Shown one piece after another: positions 59,864 to 64,000 of a stretch of DNA of 64,000 nt. Position numbers and translations under genes: made by a program. Position 1 is the first letter of the stretch, and each line of letters begins with the position of its first letter. Under the pieces are notes generated by a model, which worked only from the letters and a program-made list of their open reading frames with translations, was not told the DNA's origin and did no database searches. The DNA lies in NCBI RefSeq assembly GCF_009833085.1, contig NZ_QRBZ01000010.1, positions 1 to 64,000 of the forward strand, in the 5' to 3' direction. The DNA is from Nitrosomonas oligotropha. Its GTDB lineage: Bacteria > Pseudomonadota > Gammaproteobacteria > Burkholderiales > Nitrosomonadaceae.

Positions 59864-59888
59864 CCGAAGCCGCCCGCTACTGGGCGGC
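59854..59888 (+). other. Programmed -1 ribosomal frameshift signal
   Basis: The heptamer A AAA AAC (59854-59860, phased with the zero frame) is followed by the UAA stop, an 8-base spacer and a 7-bp perfect GC stem (GCCGCCC 59869-59875, GGGCGGC 59882-59888) with a 6-base loop. These are the standard elements of -1 frameshifting. Confidence 0.88.
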
Positions 59889-60207
59889 AAGACCAGCGGC
59901 GCAACCGATAGATCCGCGCGCCGCTGACTCGGAAGAGTGGCAACAGTTAATCGAAGACAGCGAAGCGGAGCAAGAAGATGAATATTTTGCAGTTTGGCCG
60001 GAAAACTGGAAAACCCTGCAGATATTTCTATCACTGGGGAAATGCTTCCCTCGTGACTACTTGTCAGGTCAATTCCACACCATCGCCCGGTCTGACATCG
60101 AAAGCACACTGACCATGCACAACATCCGCCCAACCAAGCGTCGCACCCTGCTCGATCATTTGATCGCAATGGAAAGCGCTGCCCTTGAGATGTTGAACCG
60201 CAAATGA
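59860..60207 (+). CDS. Frameshift extension of the tail chaperone (T-like part)
   Basis: In the -1 frame from 59860, 115 codons run without a stop (LTEAARYWAARPAAQPIDPR... to ALEMLNRK) up to TGA at 60205. No start codon stands near its beginning, so it can be made only by frameshift, giving a fusion of about 227 residues. Such G-GT fusions bind the tape measure protein and load tube subunits. The stop overlaps the tape measure start (ATGA). Confidence 0.85.
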   Translation, partial: LTEAARYWAARPAAQPIDPRAADSEEWQQLIEDSEAEQEDEYFAVWPENWKTLQIFLSLGKCFPRDYLSGQFHTIARSDIESTLTMHNIRPTKRRTLLDHLIAMESAALEMLNRK

Positions 60208-63200
60208 GCAAGATGCTCGATGTCGGCATTCGCATAACCGCTGACGGGCGCGTGCTCGTCGCGCAAGCGAGTGCGGCAAAGAATGCGCTCGCAAGCCTGG
60301 CGGATACGGCCAAGCGCGGTAACAATGAATCGGCTGCGGCGGCCGAGCGTTTCACTTCCAGTCTGAAACGTCAGGCGGACACGCTCGGCATGACGGCGAT
60401 GCAGGTGCGCGCCTACGATGCGGCACAGTTAAAGCTCAATGAAGCGCAACGTGCGTCGGTTGAAGCCAGCAATCGCGCGATCAGCGCTTATGAAGCACAG
60501 CAGTCGGCCGCAAAATCGAATATCGATATCATGGGCGGGTTGAGGTCGCAAATTGGCGCTGTTGCGGCCGCATATGTTTCGTACAACGCCGTCTTGGGCG
60601 GAGCCAGGGCGGTTATTGATACCGCTTTGGCTAATGAGCGACTGAATAACACGCTTAAAGTCGGTGTTGGAAGTGCTGAAGCAGCCGCGCAAGAAATTTC
60701 TTTCTTACGGCAAGAATCTGAGCGGCTTGGACTTCAATTTGCGGTTGTGTCCGGGCAATATGCAAAACTGACAGTTTCGGCCAAGGGTACAAAGCTCGAA
60801 GGGCAAGCCACTCGTGATATTTTTCTGGCTATGGCTCAAGCGTCCGCTGTTCTGGGGTTGTCGACAGAGCAGACTGGGCGCGCATTTGTTGCGGTTCAGC
60901 AAATGATGAACAAGGGCAAAGTCACCGCAGAAGAATTTACCGGGCAATTGTCCGAAGCCATGCCAGGCGCGTTACAGGCCGCTGCAAGCGGCATGGATCT
61001 GACTGAGCGCGAATTGCTTGATCTGATGGCCACAGGAAAGCTCGCGACAGATAGATTGATACCTGCGCTAACCAGAGGTTTCAATGAGATGTTCAGTGCG
61101 CAAGCTCAGGAATCTGCTCGGGGCCTGAATGCCAAGATCAACCGCCTGGAAAACTCATTCACCGACCTTAAAACTGCCATTGGCAACACCGGCCTGCTAG
61201 ATCTGCTATCCAGCGGCATCGTGCTGGCCACGCGCTTTGTCGATGCGCTATCCGGCGCGAAAGTGCTATCCGCAGTCGATGCGCAAAAACAAAAAATCAT
61301 TGAAATGCGCGCGGAGCTGGAATCGCTCGGCAACCGCAAGCATATCCCGCTGATTGGCGATCTGCTGTTTGATAAAAAACAAGCCGATCTGCTGTCGCAA
61401 CGCATTGATGACGGCATCCAGGATCTGAAGAAACTGGAACAAGCCGCGCTGACCAGCGCGGAAGCGCTGTCCGGCAAAAAAGCCGTCACGCCAGGCACGA
61501 AACCGGAATTGCCGAAAGAATGGGCCGATGCTGCGGAGAAAGCCGAAAAGGCACGCAAAAAAGAAATAGAAGATTCTGAGAAAGCAGTTGCGGCGCTGAA
61601 GCGGGAGACAGCCGAAATCGGGCTGAACGTTATTCAGCGCAAAATGCTTGCCGCCTCAATCGATGCTGCAAAAGCGCCAAATGAAGCGCTGAAAAAACAG
61701 ATCATGGCGGAAGCCGCAGCCTACGGACAGCTTGCTTTACAGCAGGAACAAGTTGCTGCCAATAAAAAATTTATTGAAGAGCAGTCCAAGGCGCTGATCA
61801 ACCTGGGCAACAGCCAAACCAAGCAACTGCGCCAGCAACTGGAAGACCTGCGCGCGCAAAACGCCTTGATCGGTTTGACGCGCGACCAGGTCATCGCAAT
61901 GGCCGGTGCCAAAGAGCGCGAAACCGCCGCCGTGATCCGCAACGCCGCTGTATATGCGGGCGATATGCACGATGCGTACATCAGCTATGCAAACGATCTG
62001 GAAGCGACCGGCAACCTGCAACAGCAACTAATGCAAGAGCAGGAAGTAAAGCGCTACGCGCAAGCCTGGAATCAAACCTGGTCGAGTATAGAGCAAACGG
62101 GGAAGCAAGCGTTTATCCAGTTCGCGGCACACGGCAAGTCGGCCATGCAATCGATTGGCGATGCAATCAAAACATCGCTGTTCGATTTGCTCTACCAGCT
62201 CACGATCCGCAAATGGGTAATCAACATCGGTACATCTCTGGAAAGCAGTTTTGTCGGCGCTGCTGGGGCAAACGCTGCATCAAGCGGCATGAGCGCGCTG
62301 AATGCTGCAAGTCTGGCGTCGAACGGACTGGGACTGCTTAAATCAGGTTTCGGTGCTACGTCTTTATTGAGCAGTGTAGGAAGCTATTTGCCTGGATCGG
62401 CAGGCTCTTTCTTTGCCGGAATGGGAGTCACTGGCACGCAAGCGGCCGCTCAAGCGGGAGCATCAGCATTGTGGGGTGCATCCGGCGCTAGCACGGCGGC
62501 AAGCATGGGCGCATCATTTGCCAGCGTTGCTGGCCCAGCCATTGCCATTGCAGCCGTCGATCAAATCACCCGGCTGCTCGCCGGTGACAAGCTCATTGGT
62601 GGCGGTGTCGGCAAGGTGCTCAACTATGTACCGGTGCTGGGGCCGTTGCTGAATGGTCTGTTCGGCCGTGGCCCGTTAAAACAGCGCGGCACATCGTTAA
62701 CCGGTGAGATCGGCGCGGAAGGGTTCGAGTCGGGCCAGCTCCAGACTCGATTTGTTGCCTCGGGCGGCTTGTTCCGGAGTGACAAAACAGATTTTGCGCG
62801 CGTTGACATGACCGGGCAAACATGGACGGATAACCGCAAATTGCAAGGTTTTGCGGATGATCTCGCTAAAACCGCGCGCGAAGTATTCGGCCTGATCAAC
62901 GATACTACCAAACAAACCAGTTCCAGCCTGCGGCAAATAGGTAAGGATCTGGGTGTCAGCACCGAAGGAATCGATAAATTCGGCTACTCGATCAACCTGC
63001 TCTCAGACAAAGGCAAGATGCTTTCTGAGGAGCAAATCGGCAAAGAAATCGAAAAAATCACTGACGGTCTGGCACGTAGCTTGCTACCTCAAGTCGACGA
63101 GCTGGCCAAACGCGGCGAAACCGCCCTGCAAACGGTCAGCCGCCTCGGTACCGAATTTAACAGCCTGGTCGACGCAGCATCGTTAATTCTTGGCAAATCC

Positions 63201-64000
63201 GCCGCCGACGCCAAGGCGATGATCAGCGGCACCACATTCCAGGGCCGGACGGCATTTGTCGATGCGGCCGGTGGCACGGATGCTTTGGGGCAAAAAGCGG
63301 CGTTTTATTCGCAGAATTTTTACTCAAGCGAGGAATTGCTGACGCAATCGCAAACGCGCCTGGGCGAGCAGCTGCAAGCGCTGGGATTATCGTCCGATCT
63401 GACCAAGGATCAATTTAAAGGCTTGGTGGAATCGTTCGGCCAGGTCAATGGCATATCTGAATCGTTGTTGCAATCGCTGCTCAATCTTGCCCCGGCGTTT
63501 GTGTCAGTGCGCAACGCGCAAGATCAACTGGTTGAGCAACAACGCCAGCAGGCTGCTCAAGTACAGCAAGAACGTCTTGGATTAGAAACCCAGCTATTGC
63601 AACTACAAAGTAATACGGCCGAGCTGCGCAACCGCGAACTCGCCGCGCTCGACCCGGCGAACCGTGAGTTACAGCAGCGCATTTACCTGATTGAAGATGA
63701 GCGTGCCGCCGTGCAAAAAAACAGGGACGCGGCCGCAACCGCCTTCGGCGCACTGCAAAAAGCCGTGGGCGCGGAAAAAGACAAGATCACGAAGGATTAC
63801 AACGAAGCGCTGACCAACGTCAACGGCCACATCGACAGCGTTACGCAGTCTATTGGTAAGCTCAAAAGCCTGTCCGATGCCCTGAAAGCCACCGCCAGCC
63901 AAATCGTGCCGATGACGCGCGACGCGGCAAAACGGCAAATCATGGATGCCATCAGCACCGGACGCTCCGGTGGATCACTGCCGGAAGCGGACAGCCTGCG
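60204..64000 (+). CDS. Tape measure protein (C-terminus beyond window)
   Basis: The ATG at 60204 overlaps the previous stop; the frame is open to the window end (over 1260 residues, incomplete). Near the N-terminus is a tape-measure domain (about 140-300; ARDIFLAMAQASAVLGLSTEQ-like and GKVTAEEFTGQLSEAMPGAL). Long coiled coils, hydrophobic glycine-rich stretches in the middle (about 690-800) and further coiled coil follow. It sets tail length and may help DNA entry. Its length implies a long tail, if the usual length relation holds. Confidence 0.9.
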   Translation, partial: MSKMLDVGIRITADGRVLVAQASAAKNALASLADTAKRGNNESAAAAERFTSSLKRQADTLGMTAMQVRAYDAAQLKLNEAQRASVEASNRAISAYEAQQSAAKSNIDIMGGLRSQIGAVAAAYVSYNAVLGGARAVIDTALANERLNNTLKVGVGSAEAAAQEISFLRQESERLGLQFAVVSGQYAKLTVSAKGTKLEGQATRDIFLAMAQASAVLGLSTEQTGRAFVAVQQMMNKGKVTAEEFTGQLSEAMPGALQAAASGMDLTERELLDLMATGKLATDRLIPALTRGFNEMFSAQAQESARGLNAKINRLENSFTDLKTAIGNTGLLDLLSSGIVLATRFVDALSGAKVLSAVDAQKQKIIEMRAELESLGNRKHIPLIGDLLFDKKQADLLSQRIDDGIQDLKKLEQAALTSAEALSGKKAVTPGTKPELPKEWADAAEKAEKARKKEIEDSEKAVAALKRETAEIGLNVIQRKMLAASIDAAKAPNEALKKQIMAEAAAYGQLALQQEQVAANKKFIEEQSKALINLGNSQTKQLRQQLEDLRAQNALIGLTRDQVIAMAGAKERETAAVIRNAAVYAGDMHDAYISYANDLEATGNLQQQLMQEQEVKRYAQAWNQTWSSIEQTGKQAFIQFAAHGKSAMQSIGDAIKTSLFDLLYQLTIRKWVINIGTSLESSFVGAAGANAASSGMSALNAASLASNGLGLLKSGFGATSLLSSVGSYLPGSAGSFFAGMGVTGTQAAAQAGASALWGASGASTAASMGASFASVAGPAIAIAAVDQITRLLAGDKLIGGGVGKVLNYVPVLGPLLNGLFGRGPLKQRGTSLTGEIGAEGFESGQLQTRFVASGGLFRSDKTDFARVDMTGQTWTDNRKLQGFADDLAKTAREVFGLINDTTKQTSSSLRQIGKDLGVSTEGIDKFGYSINLLSDKGKMLSEEQIGKEIEKITDGLARSLLPQVDELAKRGETALQTVSRLGTEFNSLVDAASLILGKSAADAKAMISGTTFQGRTAFVDAAGGTDALGQKAAFYSQNFYSSEELLTQSQTRLGEQLQALGLSSDLTKDQFKGLVESFGQVNGISESLLQSLLNLAPAFVSVRNAQDQLVEQQRQQAAQVQQERLGLETQLLQLQSNTAELRNRELAALDPANRELQQRIYLIEDERAAVQKNRDAAATAFGALQKAVGAEKDKITKDYNEALTNVNGHIDSVTQSIGKLKSLSDALKATASQIVPMTRDAAKRQIMDAISTGRSGGSLPEADSL

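Larger units (their letters stand above)
33547..64000 (+). mobile_element. Mu-like transposable prophage (left part; continues beyond the window)
   Basis: Gene order follows Mu: leftward c repressor, ner, transposase A, ATPase B, DUF3164, gp16, Mor, lysis genes, gp27-gp28-gp29-gp30, I/Z, T, gp36, G and gp37. Then comes a tail module ending in a tape measure cut by the window edge. Key genes (A, B, Mor, terminase, portal, head) look intact, so the phage may be functional. The tail module has no sheath gene, which points to a siphovirus-like particle. The left boundary is approximate. Confidence 0.9.

Overview
The window is a stretch of bacterial chromosome from what looks like a betaproteobacterium of the Nitrosomonas type. 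That assignment is inference. It rests on an EarP/EF-P pair with an Arg32-type EF-P, proteins with PEP-CTERM sorting tails, and the overall gene style. No rRNA or tRNA genes and no CRISPR array were seen.

Positions 1-25.3 kb are ordinary core genome. A complete SUF iron-sulfur cluster operon (iscR, A-type carrier, sufB, sufC, sufD, sufS, sufU, nfu; 0.96-8.0 kb) lies behind a sigma70-type promoter overlapped by two IscR type-1-like sites. A bidirectional terminator separates it from the leftward earP-efp pair, which encodes EF-P and its arginine rhamnosyltransferase. Next come a DUF4126/SHOCT membrane protein, a universal stress protein, an SH3 lipoprotein candidate, two GGDEF proteins, a group III truncated globin, malic enzyme, serB, pepA, holC, valS and a small exported protein.

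Positions 25.4-31.3 kb hold a two-gene Type III-like restriction-modification system. The methyltransferase gene carries an AT-rich specificity segment and an in-frame palindromic repeat insertion with a 6-bp flanking direct repeat. Positions 31.4-33.5 kb hold small orphan genes, one encoding a PEP-CTERM protein.

From about 33.55 kb to the end of the window lies the left 30 kb of a Mu-like transposable prophage. Its order is left-end sites, leftward c repressor, operator region, ner, transposase A, ATPase B, early accessory genes, DUF3164, gp16, Mor, a lysis cassette (amidase, holin candidate, Rz with embedded Rz1), TraR-like finger, gp27, gp28, gp29, gp30, protease I with internal scaffold Z, head protein T, gp36, gpG and gp37. 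The tail genes are of the non-contractile kind: tail tube, frameshifted tail chaperone and tape measure, the last running off the window. No sheath gene is present between gp37 and the tape measure.

The most notable signals are all in the prophage. (1) Two copies of a palindrome-plus-extended -10 architecture stand at identical distance from the start codons of the amidase and protease I genes, implying Mor-driven late promoters with leaderless mRNAs. (2) A textbook -1 frameshift signal (A AAA AAC, 8-nt spacer, 7-bp GC hairpin) lies in the tail chaperone gene. (3) A PEP-CTERM/HAF-repeat surface protein is carried as cargo between mor and the lysis genes. (4) A leftward gene is embedded antisense in the early operon. 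(5) The endolysin has two substituted zinc-ligand positions. (6) Hairpins without U-tracts follow the genes for the presumed most abundant virion proteins.
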